Part shown: piece after piece, positions 1-11,391 of the stretch | Layout of the letters: every line of letters starts with the position of its first letter | Position numbering within the stretch: position 1 is the first letter of the stretch | DNA from: Rachicladosporium sp. CCFEE 5018 | Taxonomy: Eukaryota; Ascomycota; Dothideomycetes; Cladosporiales; Cladosporiaceae | Direction: 5' to 3' | Assembly: GCA_002077045.2 (NCBI GenBank) | Contig: KZ111152.1 | Span: 477,341 to 518,056, forward strand | Length of the DNA: 40,716 bases | Made by a program: the position numbers and the translations under genes | Notes under the pieces: model-generated | Told to the model about the DNA's origin: nothing | The model's database searches: none | The model's input: the letters and a program-made list of their open reading frames with translations, nothing else

Positions 1-3000
1 CAGGGGACCCTCACGCAGATGGTGGGCACCGTCTTTGAGAGGGTCAAGGCACGCTTGGCTGGCAAGGCTATACGAGCAACAGGATCAAAGACGAGTCTAG
101 TTCAGAGCAACGCAGCGTCGTCAAGCAGTGCAGTCGACACACCTACAGAAGTGAACGGATCAGAAACGCCCATGGTTGAGGAGCCGGAGACACCCGCCGA
201 GGCTGAAGGCGAGACCACGACCTTGACTTTGCAGGACTTCGAGAAGACCAAGACATTCGACGACACCAGGATTAACGACACGACCACAGTAGTCACTCGC
301 GCCAAGCGAGCTCACGCGAAGCAGCCTAGTAGGACAGCTTCGGGCATGGAGATCCCTTCTATCACGGTGCAGGGCGAGAACAGCGAAACGTACACCGAAG
401 ATCAAGACGAGGACGAGATCTACATCCGAGATGCTTTCCTGGTCTTCCGAGCGATGTGCAAGCTCTCAACAAAGCAAGTCCGCCGAGAAGAAGAAGTCGA
501 CATCCGGTCACAGGGTATGCGATCAAAGCTGCTATCTCTGCATATCATCCATACCGTACTCTTCCATCACCACCAAGTGTTCACAAACCCCAACGCGACT
601 ATCCGGAGTTCGTCAGGTCAGGAACCGACGGGCTTCACTCAGGCCATTAAGCAATACCTTTGCTTGTCACTAAGCAAGAACGCTTCGAGCGCGGTCCGAC
701 AGGTATTCGAAGTATCTGCTGAGCTGTTCTGGTTGATGACCAAGTACCTGCGCTCCCAACTTAAGCCAGAGCTGCAAGTCTTCCTCAAGGAAGTCTACCT
801 CACCATCCTCGAGAAGCGACTGGCACCGCCCTGGCAGAAGAGTTACATCGTGCAGAACATCTTTGGACGGATAGCTGGCGACCCCAAGGCGCTCGTCGAA
901 ATCTACTTGAACTACGACTGCGATCGACAAGCGCTCGACAACATGTACCAGCGCATTATCGAGCATGTTTCGCGGATAGCGGGTCAGCCGGCACCGGTCA
1001 CCGCATCGCAACAGCAGGCATTCTCGGAGCACAGTGCGAGGAAAGCTGCCAGTGCATCGAGCGACTGGCAGCAGCGGGGCAACCTACCCTCGAACCTGGT
1101 GCCATCCAACACTCCTACGCCATTCGATGTTGAGGACTTCCCTCAGGACTACGCAATGAAGATGCAAGCTCTCGATGCGCTTGTTGTCGTACTTATCAGC
1201 TTGGTGAACTGGGGTCAACAGGGCACGCTCGACGCAGCCAGGCCGTTGGGCACGGATGGGGACCTCACACGCAGCGCAGACGACGTTCGGGAGAGTATAG
1301 ACACACGTGGTGACGCATCGTCGATATCACCGACGGTCAATTCGCTTGATGGGACTACAGCGCAGACACCGTTGTCGAACGAAGCACTCGAAGACGACCC
1401 TGCCGAGCTCGAAAAGGTCAAGGAGCGCAAGACGGCACTGAACAAAGCGGTGCAGCAATTCAATTTCAAGCCAAAGAAGGGTATACAGGCATTGCTGCAA
1501 GAGGGCTTCATCGCCTCGCGAGACGCAAAGGACATCGCAGCTTTCTTTCTGTCCAATGATCAGATCTCCAAAAAGGCTCTTGGCGAGTACCTCGGCGAGG
1601 GCGATGACGAGAACAAGCTCATCATGGCCGCCTTCGTCGACGGCATGGACTTCAGCAAGACACGATTTGTGGATGCTCTACGACGTTTCCTGCAGTCCTT
1701 CAGATTACCGGGAGAAGCCCAGAAGATCGATCGTCTGATGCTGAAGTTCGCCGAGAAGTACACGGCCGGCAATCCTAATGCTTTCGCGAACGCGGACACG
1801 GCTTACATACTGAGCTATTCGGTGATCATGCTGAACACCGACCAGCACTCGGCGCAGGTCAAGCAGCGTATGACGATCGAGGACTTCATCAAGAATAATC
1901 GCGGTATCAACGATGGAGCGAGTTTGCCTGATGAGTACTTACAGGGCGTTTACGATGAAATTCAGCGGAATGAGATTGTGCTTGACACGGAGCGCGCACA
2001 AGCTGCTGAATTGGGTCAGTTACCGCAAGCGAACGCAGGCGGTATACAAGGCGCGCTGGCGACATTTGGACGCGATCTGAGTCGGGAAGCGTATGCAGCT
2101 GCGAGCGAGGAAATGCGTAATCGCACCGAGCAGCTCTTCAAGACTATGCTGAAGGCGCAAAAGAAGAGCTCTGGTGGACAGAGGACCAACTTCCTCACTG
2201 CTAGCTCGTTCAAGCATGTTGGCCCGATGTTCGACGCTACGTGGATGAGTTTCCTCACTGCTCTTAGTGGGACTGCGCAGGAGACTCAGCATCTGGAGAC
2301 CATCAGACTGTGCATGGAGGGTCAGAAGCTGGCTGTGCGGCTGGCGTGCTTGTTTGATCTTGCAGACCCAAGGCAAGCATTCGTGGCTTCCCTAGCGAGG
2401 AGCACGAATCTGTACAATTTGTCCGAGATGAAAGCGAAGAACGTCGAGGCACTACGTGCTATGCTGGAAGTGGCCAACACCGAAGGTAACTTGCTTAAGG
2501 AGAGCTGGCGAGAGATCCTTACATGCATCTCGCAACTCGACCGCTTCCAGCTCATCTCCAGTGGCGTAGAAGAAGGCGCAGTCCCCGACGTAGCGCGTGT
2601 GCACAGCATCTCCGCCTCTCATCAACTCAATGGCAACCCCAGCAGACAGAGCATGCAAGTCCAGCGCCGTCCGACACCGCGCCCAGGACCCGCAGGCTCC
2701 TATCACGCCGACATTGCGGAAGACGCCCGCTCCGCAGACATGATCCGCAGCGTGGACCGCATCTTCACCAACACTGCAAACCTCTCCGGCGACGCTATCG
2801 TCCACTTCGTGCGCGCCTTGACGCAAGTAAGTTGGCAAGAGATCCAGTCTTCTGGTCAGAGCGAAAGTCCACGAACATACAGTCTGCAGAAGCTAGTCGA
2901 GATCTCCGGCTACAACATGCTTCGTGTGCGCTTCGAATGGACGAACATCTGGCAAGTACTCGGCCAGCACTTTATAGACGTCGGCTGTCACAACAACACA

Positions 3001-5154
3001 CACGTCGTCTACTTCGCGCTGAACAGCTTGCGCCAGCTGAGTATGCGCTTTATGGAGATTGAAGAACTCCCCGGCTTCAGGTTCCAGAAAGACTTCCTCA
3101 AACCCTTCGAGCTGATCTTGCGGAACGCCTCGCAGGTGCAAGTCAAGGACATGGTTCTCCGCTGCCTCATCCAGATGATCCAAGCACGCGGCGACATGAT
3201 CCGTAGCGGGTGGCGGACAATGTTCGGCGTCTTCACTGTCGCTGCGCGGGAACCGTACGAGTCCATTGTCAATTTGGCCTTTGATAATGTGACGCAAGTC
3301 TACAATGCTCGCTTCGGGGTTGTCATCAGTCAAGGTGCCTTCGCGGACCTGATCGTGTGCTTGACGGAATTCAGCAAGAACATGAAGTTCCAGAAGAAGA
3401 GTTTGCAGGCTATTGAGACGCTGAAGGGCACTGTGCCGAAGATGCTCAGGACGCCGGAGTGTCCGCTTAGTACCAAGGCTGTGGGGATCAAGGATGCGCC
3501 AACTGCCGAGGGCGTGCCGAGGCAGCCTTCGAGACAGACGCAAGAGGAGCAGTATTGGTTCCCGGTGCTGTTTGCTTTCCATGATGTGCTCATGACTGGC
3601 GAGGATCTCGAGGTCCGGTCACGGGCGTTGAACTACTTGTTTGATACGCTGACGAAGTACGGTGGCGAGTTCCCGAGGGACTTCTGGGATACGCTCTGGC
3701 GGCAATTACTCTACCCGATCTTCATGGTTCTCAAAGATCGCAAAGCTATCAATCAAGAAGCCGCCAACCACGAGGAGCTGTCCGTCTGGCTGTCGACAAC
3801 GCTCATCCAGGCGCTGCGGAACATGATCACGCTGTTCACGCACTTCTTCGAGAGTCTAGAGTATATGCTCGACCGCTTCCTGGATCTGCTGGCGCTTTGT
3901 ATCTGTCAGGAGAACGACACGCTGGCACGAATCGGTAGCAATTGTCTTCAGCAACTGATTCTGCAGAATGTGAGGAAGTTCACGCCGCAGCATTGGGAGA
4001 AGATTGTGGGCGCTTTCGTCGACTTGTTTGGTCGGACAGAGGCGAGGGAGCTGTTTTCGGCAGCTACTAGTAGTAGCTACGGGAAGGAGAGCTCGTATGT
4101 CAATGCCTTCGGCGACAGCGCTCCGATCCAAAGCAACGGCACAGCAACCGAAGACGCTCCGCCTATCACCTCTAGCAGCAGCGCGCTCAAAATTAATGGC
4201 ATCCCTGCCGACACGCCTTCCGACGTCCCGACCACCAACGGTCATGCGCCGCCTACCGACCAATTCCAGCGCCGCCCCTCCGACGCCCTCTCCCTCACAA
4301 GCACCGACTACGACCACAGCCCAGCTCCTCCCCCAAAACCCTCATCCTCCGCCGACAACCTCGAATCCTTCGCCTCACCCACCCTCTCCGCCACTCAAAA
4401 CCCACAACAAACGCCAGTGATCGTCACAGCTGCCCGCCGCCGCTACTTCAACCAGATCATAACAAAATGTGTCCTCCAGCTCCTCATGATTGAAACAGTC
4501 TCCGAGCTCTTCTCCAACAATCTCGTCTACGCCTCAATCCCCTCCCCTCTCCTCCTACAGCTCATGGCACTGCTAAAGCGATCCTACCACTTCGCCAAAC
4601 GCTTCAACGCCGATCGCGAGCTCCGCGCCCGCCTCTTCAGGGAAGGCTTCATGCGCCAACCCCCAAACCTCCTTAAACAAGAATCCGGCTCCGCTTCAGT
4701 CTATGTCCTCATCCTACTCCGCATGTACGCCGACACCTCACCCGAGCGAGCAGCCTCTCGTCTCGACACAGAGGAAGCTTTGATCCCGCTCTGCTCCGAC
4801 ATCCTGACTTCTTACATCGCACTCGACGACGAAACGCAGCAGCGGAACATCGTCACCTGGCGGCCTGTGGTTGTTGATGTGTTGGAGGGGTATGTAGGGT
4901 TTGCGGACGAGGAGTTCGGGAAACATGTCCCTGTCTTTGCGCCGCTTTGCGTGGGCTTGATGGGACGGGAGATGGGTGGCGAATTACAAAGAGGCGTTAT
5001 GGGAGTGTGGAAACGAGTCTGTGAAACGAGACTTGGCGTTGATCCGGAACAGTGGGACAGTATGGGCTTGGGAAAGGATATGAAGGACGGCGTAGCGAGT
5101 CCGCGAGCCGGCAGCTTTGCGGCGAGGAGAGGAAGTCGAGTCGGGAGTCGATAG
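1..5154 (+). CDS. SEC7: SEC7/BIG-family ARF guanine-nucleotide exchange factor, 5' truncated
   Basis: Activates ARF GTPases at the trans-Golgi by exchanging GDP for GTP, driving vesicle budding. The frame is open from base 1: the six codons before the ATG at 19 read QGTLTQ and run into MVGTVFERVKARL, a conserved segment of the N-terminal DCB region, so the true start lies upstream. About 1717 residues are present; yeast Sec7 is about 2000. The catalytic Sec7 domain is encoded around 1440-2010. The glutamic-finger Glu is GAA 1714-1716 in LPGEAQKIDR, followed by the LNTDQHS motif. HUS-type sequence precedes the domain and HDS-type helical repeats follow it, with a low-complexity Ser/Pro linker near 4100-4420. 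No intron is needed in the visible part. The stop at 5152-5154 lies 274 bp from the convergent 3' end of the next gene. The family call is very secure. Confidence 0.95.
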   Translation, partial: QGTLTQMVGTVFERVKARLAGKAIRATGSKTSLVQSNAASSSSAVDTPTEVNGSETPMVEEPETPAEAEGETTTLTLQDFEKTKTFDDTRINDTTTVVTRAKRAHAKQPSRTASGMEIPSITVQGENSETYTEDQDEDEIYIRDAFLVFRAMCKLSTKQVRREEEVDIRSQGMRSKLLSLHIIHTVLFHHHQVFTNPNATIRSSSGQEPTGFTQAIKQYLCLSLSKNASSAVRQVFEVSAELFWLMTKYLRSQLKPELQVFLKEVYLTILEKRLAPPWQKSYIVQNIFGRIAGDPKALVEIYLNYDCDRQALDNMYQRIIEHVSRIAGQPAPVTASQQQAFSEHSARKAASASSDWQQRGNLPSNLVPSNTPTPFDVEDFPQDYAMKMQALDALVVVLISLVNWGQQGTLDAARPLGTDGDLTRSADDVRESIDTRGDASSISPTVNSLDGTTAQTPLSNEALEDDPAELEKVKERKTALNKAVQQFNFKPKKGIQALLQEGFIASRDAKDIAAFFLSNDQISKKALGEYLGEGDDENKLIMAAFVDGMDFSKTRFVDALRRFLQSFRLPGEAQKIDRLMLKFAEKYTAGNPNAFANADTAYILSYSVIMLNTDQHSAQVKQRMTIEDFIKNNRGINDGASLPDEYLQGVYDEIQRNEIVLDTERAQAAELGQLPQANAGGIQGALATFGRDLSREAYAAASEEMRNRTEQLFKTMLKAQKKSSGGQRTNFLTASSFKHVGPMFDATWMSFLTALSGTAQETQHLETIRLCMEGQKLAVRLACLFDLADPRQAFVASLARSTNLYNLSEMKAKNVEALRAMLEVANTEGNLLKESWREILTCISQLDRFQLISSGVEEGAVPDVARVHSISASHQLNGNPSRQSMQVQRRPTPRPGPAGSYHADIAEDARSADMIRSVDRIFTNTANLSGDAIVHFVRALTQVSWQEIQSSGQSESPRTYSLQKLVEISGYNMLRVRFEWTNIWQVLGQHFIDVGCHNNTHVVYFALNSLRQLSMRFMEIEELPGFRFQKDFLKPFELILRNASQVQVKDMVLRCLIQMIQARGDMIRSGWRTMFGVFTVAAREPYESIVNLAFDNVTQVYNARFGVVISQGAFADLIVCLTEFSKNMKFQKKSLQAIETLKGTVPKMLRTPECPLSTKAVGIKDAPTAEGVPRQPSRQTQEEQYWFPVLFAFHDVLMTGEDLEVRSRALNYLFDTLTKYGGEFPRDFWDTLWRQLLYPIFMVLKDRKAINQEAANHEELSVWLSTTLIQALRNMITLFTHFFESLEYMLDRFLDLLALCICQENDTLARIGSNCLQQLILQNVRKFTPQHWEKIVGAFVDLFGRTEARELFSAATSSSYGKESSYVNAFGDSAPIQSNGTATEDAPPITSSSSALKINGIPADTPSDVPTTNGHAPPTDQFQRRPSDALSLTSTDYDHSPAPPPKPSSSADNLESFASPTLSATQNPQQTPVIVTAARRRYFNQIITKCVLQLLMIETVSELFSNNLVYASIPSPLLLQLMALLKRSYHFAKRFNADRELRARLFREGFMRQPPNLLKQESGSASVYVLILLRMYADTSPERAASRLDTEEALIPLCSDILTSYIALDDETQQRNIVTWRPVVVDVLEGYVGFADEEFGKHVPVFAPLCVGLMGREMGGELQRGVMGVWKRVCETRLGVDPEQWDSMGLGKDMKDGVASPRAGSFAARRGSRVGSR

Positions 5155-5428
5155 ATGTAAGATGAGGGATGAGGCGTTTTGGGGGATGTACAGCATATTG
5201 TAGCGACGGCACGGGGGATCTAGAAAGCAAGCGCGACAAAGCGCGAATGGATTGATCTATGATACATCGCATCGCCTTCCGTATCGAATCATTTCCGTCG
5301 CGTTCCCTGGGTATACCTACATGACACTTTGCCGTCCCTTCCTTTCCCAAGCCGTCCATTCCATCCTATGCGTTTATATCGTCCTCCGTCCCGTCTCGTG
5401 CAAGCATATCATTCTAGTTCAAGTACTG

Positions 5429-6921
5429 TTACATAGCCACACCGACCTGGCTCGGCGAACTTACTCGCCATGTCCCGCCGTCTTCGACAATCTTCCCTCC
5501 GTACAGCATCTCCACTGGTAGCAGAGGTGTGAGTCGCGACTCGGCTGTTAGACTTCTACTGTGCGTGTAGCCCTTCGATGTCGCTGTTGGCGACGACGCG
5601 AGGGTCAATGCAGGCGACTCCGGCTCAATTATCGAAGACTGCAGTGACGTCTGCGACAACGGCCTTGTCTGAGTGGATGATGGCTGACAGCGGTAGAACG
5701 GCTCATCTGCAGTCGCAGACGAAGGCGCGGAGCCGAATCCCGAAGCGTTCATGATGCCTGACAGCCAGCCGGAGACGCGATTCGAGGAGCGCGACCGATC
5801 GCGGGACGTCGCTGGTCGTGCGGGTCGAGCTTCGAGCTCGAAGGTATCGAGTCGGGGTGGCACTTCACGCGATGTGAGTGGCCGCGAGAAGGCAGAACCG
5901 ATGTCGTTGAGTGTTTCTGATCTTGCACGGACTTCCATCGCAGGTGCGACGGCAGGGATGTGGCCGCTGAAAGGTTTGCCTCTTGACTCGGCGCGACGTT
6001 CTTCGACGATGGTGTTCAGCTCTAGAATCTCCTGCTCGATGGAGTGCTCCGTGGTGCTGGGTCCGCCTTTCCGATTCGACTGGTCGGATCGCTTGCGCTT
6101 CAATTTCGTAGAAGCTCGAGTCGAGTCCGTTGGTGCGCGTGGTGTCGAGCTTGTCACTTTGCTCTCGAGTGCTTGTCGTCTGAGCGAGCTTGAAGACGAC
6201 TTCGTGGACGCGGCTACCCTTGTCGCAGTCCGCTCTCCGGCAGCAGGCGACAGATATGCATTCAGCATGTCGGTGCTCGATCTGCTGCATCGTTGGAACG
6301 GCGTCTCGCGATGCTCGAGATACGACTCGCGTTTCGCGTCGTCGAGTAAGTGCTGCGTCGAATCAGACCGTTGGCGAGGTCGCGGTGCCGCTGCTTCTGA
6401 TGGAATTGCGAGGTCAGGAGCGTCGCGGAGCACCACAGGACCCAGCTGCAGAGGCACGAGAGCGTGATGCTGCACGTGCGCTGTGAGTCGTGGGAGCGAT
6501 AGGGTCCTAGTATCCGGGTACGTGAAGTCGTGTCGCGGGAGCAGTGAGCTCGAGCCAAGGTCTAGCGGCTTCAGTGAATGTCGAGATTGTGTCGCGAAGT
6601 CATCGTCGACGTCCTGACTACCGCTCTCAGACTTCTCGCCATTCGATGTCGACTTGTAGTGTGCGGTAGGTATCGAAGGTAGTGCAGTCAACGGCGGCTG
6701 CTCGTTGCAGATCTCAGCTCGTTTGGACGCTGGCGAAGGGTTAGTAACACGATCGTAGTGGCGATCAAGTCGTCGATGGCATCAAGGTGTGACATACCAG
6801 TCGCACGTTCCTTTGCACGTTCCGCAGGATGCTCGTCCTCCGTGACAGCCGCACAGCAGCACAACAAGGTGGCCAGCCAGCCCTGATAATGTCCTCCGTC
6901 TTCAGTAACGAAGAGGCCCAT
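5429..6921 (-). CDS. Serine-rich protein of unknown function with possible N-terminal acylation
   Basis: Two exons, 6798-6921 and 5429-6729, join across a 68 bp intron with donor GTATGT, branch-like TTACTAAC and acceptor CCAG, giving about 474 residues. The start is the ATG at 6919-6921, since the codon three places upstream that could extend it is TTG. The protein begins MGLFVTEDGG, so Gly2 and Thr6 fit the N-myristoylation pattern, and a CCC run near residues 21-24 could be palmitoylated. The rest is Ser/Arg/Thr-rich and looks disordered, with a more ordered patch RVSGWLSGIMNASGFG. I do not recognise a family. The first exon looks conserved in character (WLATLLCCC), so membrane attachment at the cytosolic face is a reasonable inference but is not shown. 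It is convergent with SEC7. Exon structure is fairly secure; function is unknown. Confidence 0.7.
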
Positions 6922-8535
6922 TGACCTCAAACGCTATCATATCAGACACTTTTTAGTGATGGATGAGCAACGAACAGCGAACGACAGCGTGGTCAAAGAC
7001 AAGTAGACAACGACGAGACACCACCAACGAAAGTTACAAACGCGCCAGAAGCAGACAAGCAAGGGTAAGGTAGGAAGAAGGGTAGGACGGCAGCTCGCAT
7101 ATGCATGCAAGAAGCAAATGAAAAGGCCGTAAGAAAGACCGGACTTGAACCAGCCCAAAGGTATGCCGGGGCTAAGATTTGTTACAGGTCTTCGATGGCA
7201 TGTGCAGGATTTCTCATCTCGCAGCAAGCTCTCAGCCCACACCTCACAAGAACAAAGGAAAGCTCACCGCACTCCCGCACCGACCAATGCCAGATACCGT
7301 CCGTGAGAGCATGCCTGAAGTGTCCTCAGTACGCGATTGCTCCAGCCATCAGCATCATGAAACACGAAATCCTCCGCCCCAAGGCGTGTGCGTGTGGGCA
7401 AAGCGACTGCCAGTGCCCAAGCCGTCGGGTCAGGGCGACTGTCGCACAACATCCGCGTACATGCGTCTAGGAAGGACGGTAGTGCAAATGCTCGAGCCGG
7501 CGACTCAGCGCGAGCTGGGCGTTGCGAGAGCGTGGCGCAAGGCGACTGGCTGTCAGTAATATTGCCGTTGCCGTCAGCTGAACAAGTGGACCGTGAGCGA
7601 AAGCAACAGGCGAGGGAGGTGAGGTGAAGTGGGAGAGTAGGGATTGGTGGTCAGACGAAGCTTGAATCTTGAAGATTTGCCGCTATGGGCTTGGCAGGTC
7701 TGTATGAGACATCATTGGGTGAGTTGAGATAGATGACGCCCGCACGTATGACGACGACTAGGGAACGGGAGCGATTGGACTTGTAGTGTGTGTGAGCGGA
7801 GAATTTGACGAGGAGATCTTCCCGAGGTATCAGCCTTGCGTCTGCCGGGTCATTGCCTGTTCCTGTCACGTATGCGGCAGGAAGCGAGGGAGATGCACAA
7901 AGTGTGCCTATAGAGTGCTGCCATATGAAGATGACTTGGCAAGCAGTCATTTCTGAACGAGATCAATCCAGCTGCAGCAGCACAGTGCTTTACTGTTTCG
8001 CCCTTGGCAGACAGGGGCGGACTCAGAGAATCATCTGCCACGTTTGGGTGTCTAGCGGGCACTGCCTCCCAGAACTAGTAGTATCATGAGCATGTTCATA
8101 GCAGCTGAAGCGCGGCCCAGACTTTAGGAGTGGCGAAGATAACGATGTTTGTTGGCAAGAAGGCAGGCGACTTGGTCATGTTGCTTCACGCGAGTGTCGA
8201 CTGCACACCCTCGCACACTTGTGATGATTCATGATCGCGCACACAATGCTCACTAGACCGTGCAACGCCAGGAGACAACTCCGTAAGCCTGTTCAATCGC
8301 GCTTGCCCATGACCTCACGATATAAGCGCAGACCTGATCGAAGTCTAGTTATAAGATGTTGGTGAAAGCGTCGGCATTCTTACACTGAACTAAGTAAAGC
8401 TGCGACCCCGATCCCTGACCTCGGTCTCGCGATGGGACACTCCTCGGACGCTGGCTGCCTTATTAGAAGTCGAGATCGCGCGCTGAAGTATGGTCACATC
8501 TCGACACCACTACCGGTGTCATGGCCTTCAAGCGC
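6922..8535. other. Gene-free stretch of 1.6 kb
   Basis: No convincing gene. The part next to 6921 should hold the promoter and leader of the minus-strand serine-rich gene. The part next to 8535 is the 3' flank of the OM14-like gene. Short open frames occur on both strands, for example 7651-7950 on the minus strand, but none has a recognisable domain or a convincing splice partner. A minus-strand match to a tRNA B box lies at 7141-7151 without a usable A box (see rejected items). Confidence 0.5.
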
Positions 8536-9498
8536 TCACTTCTTTGGTGGGTACTTGTTCGTAAACAGCCATCTGCGACCGTGTTAGCTTCTGTCGACAC
8601 CGCCGTGGAAGCACGAGAACTACTCACGAGCTCACGAAGTAGTCAGCCGTAGCCAGAAGACCCACGACACCCGCATACGCCCCAGCAACCTTCCAGGTCA
8701 GCTCACCGGCCTGGTGCTTCCTGTACCCGCCCACGCCCAGGACACCAGCCACTGCCGCAATCACGAACATATTGCCAATGACAACGGGATTCCCCTTGTT
8801 CTTCTCCGCCCAGTCTTCGCCCTTCTTCAAGTCCTTCTTCGCCTCTCTGCCGACCTCCTTAGCCTTCTTCTCCGCCTTGTCGGCGTACACCTTGGCATCA
8901 TGCGCTGCCTCGTCAAAGTCCTGCTTCCCCTCCTTCTTCACCTGCTTGTAAGTCTGGTTCGCCTCCTGGCCGAGTTGATTCACCTTGGCCTTGGTGTCCT
9001 TCTTGGCCTCCTCATACTTCGGCTTCGCGTCCCGCGCGAGATCATCAGCGGCAGACTCGGCTTTGCGGCCAAAATCTTCTGCGGATTTCTCAGCCGCGTC
9101 GGCGGTTTCGGAGAGCGGGTCGTCGGAGCCGTTCTGTGACATTGTGGAGGAGGGGACTGATTTCACGCCGTAGACGCTGTCGAGTGTGTGGACGGAGGAG
9201 TCGTCGTGCGCGATTTCGGGGATGGGGTCGGGCATTCTGAAAGAAACTTAGTAGGGTCGCGTGTCATGTTGCACAAGCTGGCGGAGTCATACTTCTCCTC
9301 ATCTGATTGTTGAGGGCCTTTGGCCGCGATATCCTGCGCTTATCAGCTATCTTGTCCACTGCCGTACAGCGTTGGTACGCGTAGTGTTGAGATTATCCAT
9401 ACCGCGTAGCTCATCTCGCCGTTACTGTTGCTGCTGTGATTCTGCTCTTCGGCGCGCAAGTCTTCGATCGAGTTTGGTCTGTCGAGGATGGATGCCAT
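8536..9498 (-). CDS. OM14-like mitochondrial outer-membrane protein
   Basis: Four exons can be joined in frame: 9403-9498, 9293-9333, 8628-9236 and 8536-8572, with introns of 69, 56 and 55 bp, giving about 260 residues. Exons 1-2 encode MSYADIAAKGPQQSDEEK, the usual N-terminal signature of this fungal family. Exon 3 holds a long Lys/Glu/Ala-rich helical region, rich in DDLARDAK- and KAKEVGREAK-type stretches, then hydrophobic segments around NPVVIGNMFVIAAVAGVLG and LTWKVAGAYAGVVGLLA. Exon 4 adds a short basic tail ending NKYPPKK. This C-terminal hydrophobic block with a KYPPKK-like tail matches the OM14 C-terminal family. Yeast OM14 is an outer-membrane protein that has been linked to the nascent-chain complex and import. 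Reading exon 3 alone would miss both ends. Family assignment is from remembered resemblance; the exon chain is supported by phase and splice motifs. Confidence 0.75.
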
Positions 9499-9739
9499 GG
9501 CCGACGCAAGAGGCGCGCTGTCAAGCTATACCTGCTTGCTGTGCTGCGCGGGAGGTTGGCGTGGGCGTGGCATGTGATACGCGCTTCCCCGAACTCTACC
9601 GCAGAATGATGTCACCCAAATTGGCAGGAGCATGGTAATCACCAAACACTCCCATTTGGTTCGCATGCACTGCAGTATCATGTGATTTGTGGGTAGTGCA
9701 TATTACCACTACACTCCTTGAGGCCATACTTCCGTCAAC

Positions 9740-10849
9740 ATGTCAGGCGGATGGAACACAATAGAGTCGGACGCCGTGCGTAGGCCTCTCCCTCCCCTAC
9801 CTCCTACCACATTGACCCTATGCTGACTGACTTACCAGGGCGTCTTCACATACCTGATCGATTCACTCGGCGTCAAGAATGTTCAATTTGAGGAGCTGAT
9901 CTCACTTGACCCGGACTCGCTTCAAGCTCTCAACCCGCTGGGTGTCATTTTCTTGTTCAAGTACCCTACAGGAGAGAAAGCTACTGCCGACAAACCACTC
10001 GATGGCGAATTTGACTTCGCCGCGGTGGACTCGCAAGACGACGATGAGAGGGTGTGGTTCGCAGCTCAGACGATACAAAACGCTTGTGGCACTCAGGCAC
10101 TACTAAGCGTGCTGCTGAACAAGGCCGGCGATGCTGAGGACGGCGGCATAGACATCGGACCCAATCTTGGCGACTTCAGAGAGTTCACTACAGCATTCCC
10201 TGCAGATGTGCGTACATCATTTCTGCCTTGTATGGCACCAGATCGCTAATCAATCAATGTACAGCTCCGCGGCGAGGCCCTCTCGAACTCGGACCTCATT
10301 CGCGAAACCCACAACTCCTTCGCCCGCAGCAGTCCCTTCACCTCCGATGCCACTCGATACGCCGGCGAAGACGACGACGTCTTCCATTTCATCGCCTACA
10401 CGAGCATCAATTCGACGCTTTACGAGCTAGATGGCCTCCAGCCTGCACCCATACGCCATGGTGATGCCGGAGCCTGTCCGTCCGAGATCTTCGCCGATGC
10501 TGTAGTACCTGTGCTACAGCGACGCATCGAGCGGTACCCGGCAGGTGAGATCAGGTTCAATCTGCTGGCAATGTGCGAGGACTTGAGGGTACGAGCGAAG
10601 GAGGCTGGCGATGCCGAGGGACTGGAACGGGAAGAGACAAAGAGACGTGAGTGGAGGTGGGAAAATGCTCTCCGGAGACACAACTTTGTGGGATTCATTG
10701 GTGAGGTCATGAAGGGTGTCACTGCGCAGAAGCTGGAAGAGGGAAGTCATGAGGTGTGGATTGAGGACGCCAAGAAGGCCACACAGAAGCGAGTAGAGGA
10801 CAGGAAGAAGAAGGGTGAAGTCGGAGGGGACGAGATGGACATGTCATGA
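9740..10849 (+). CDS. Ubiquitin C-terminal hydrolase, UCH37/UCH-L5 type (peptidase C12)
   Basis: Cysteine deubiquitinase expected to act on ubiquitin chains, with proteasome association in animals and fission yeast. Exons 9740-9775, 9839-10207 and 10265-10849 (introns 63 and 57 bp, both phase 0) give 329 residues. It opens MSGGWNTIESDA then GVFTYLID, the standard UCH start. Catalytic residues are visible: oxyanion Gln89 and Cys95 in QTIQNACGTQA, His176 in VFHFIAY, Asp191 in YELDGLQP. The charged C-terminal half (residues about 215-329), with an ETKRREWRWENALRRHNFVGFI stretch split over helices, matches the UCH37-like C-terminal extension that mediates partner binding, so it is UCH37-type, not the short UCH-L1/L3/Yuh1 type. 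The length is normal. Confidence 0.92.
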
Positions 10850-11391
10850 GCTTGATAGAGGCTGCCATGCTGGACGGAAGAGTGAACATCAGTTGCTTGC
10901 ACTGACCTCCAAGAGCGAGTCGAAGCCTGAAGCCTTGAGCTACGGCTAAGCTGAGCCTCAGACGATGCGAAAAACTGAATATACGGACGGATCGCGAATA
11001 TCTACGACCTCGAGGCTGGACAGAGTGGACTAATCTCTCAGTGAGCACCATCCTGCAGAGCTACGACTACGAAGCGGACTATCAATCCTCCGATCGTGTT
11101 CGATCGGGCCGGGGAGCCACAACACGCACTGCAAAAGGCAGGTGGAAATGCCGCTACAGCTTGCATGAGCTCCACACAATATTTCTCACATGCCGTCACT
11201 CACGCGTTTCCAGTGGCACAGATCAGCGATAGACGCGACTTCAGCCTCAATGCCTTCACCGCAATGCAACGATATATGCACCTGTAGGCCCACGACAGCA
11301 CGATAAGTATATTGACCTCTTTCTTGCCCACTTTAGTCTCTCCATTTGCCTCCTTCGGCTGTTTGCAATACCTCACGCAGTCTCCACGACC
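10850..11391. other. Intergenic, UCH37-like to aldo/keto reductase
   Basis: About 540 bp between two plus-strand genes. It should contain the 3' end of the UCH37-like transcript and the promoter and leader of the reductase gene. The region just before the ATG at 11392 is pyrimidine-rich, as is usual in fungal promoters. I see no RNA gene or repeat. Confidence 0.5.

Noticed and set aside
2893..3582. 229-codon minus-strand frame inside SEC7
   Set aside because: It is a shadow of the SEC7 coding strand, which has clear family motifs throughout.
7110..7260. Minus-strand GGTTCAAGTCC, a tRNA B-box match at 7141-7151
   Set aside because: A T-arm-like hairpin can be drawn, but no A box lies at a usable distance, no convincing 7 bp acceptor stem closes the structure and no anticodon arm forms. 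Not called as a tRNA.
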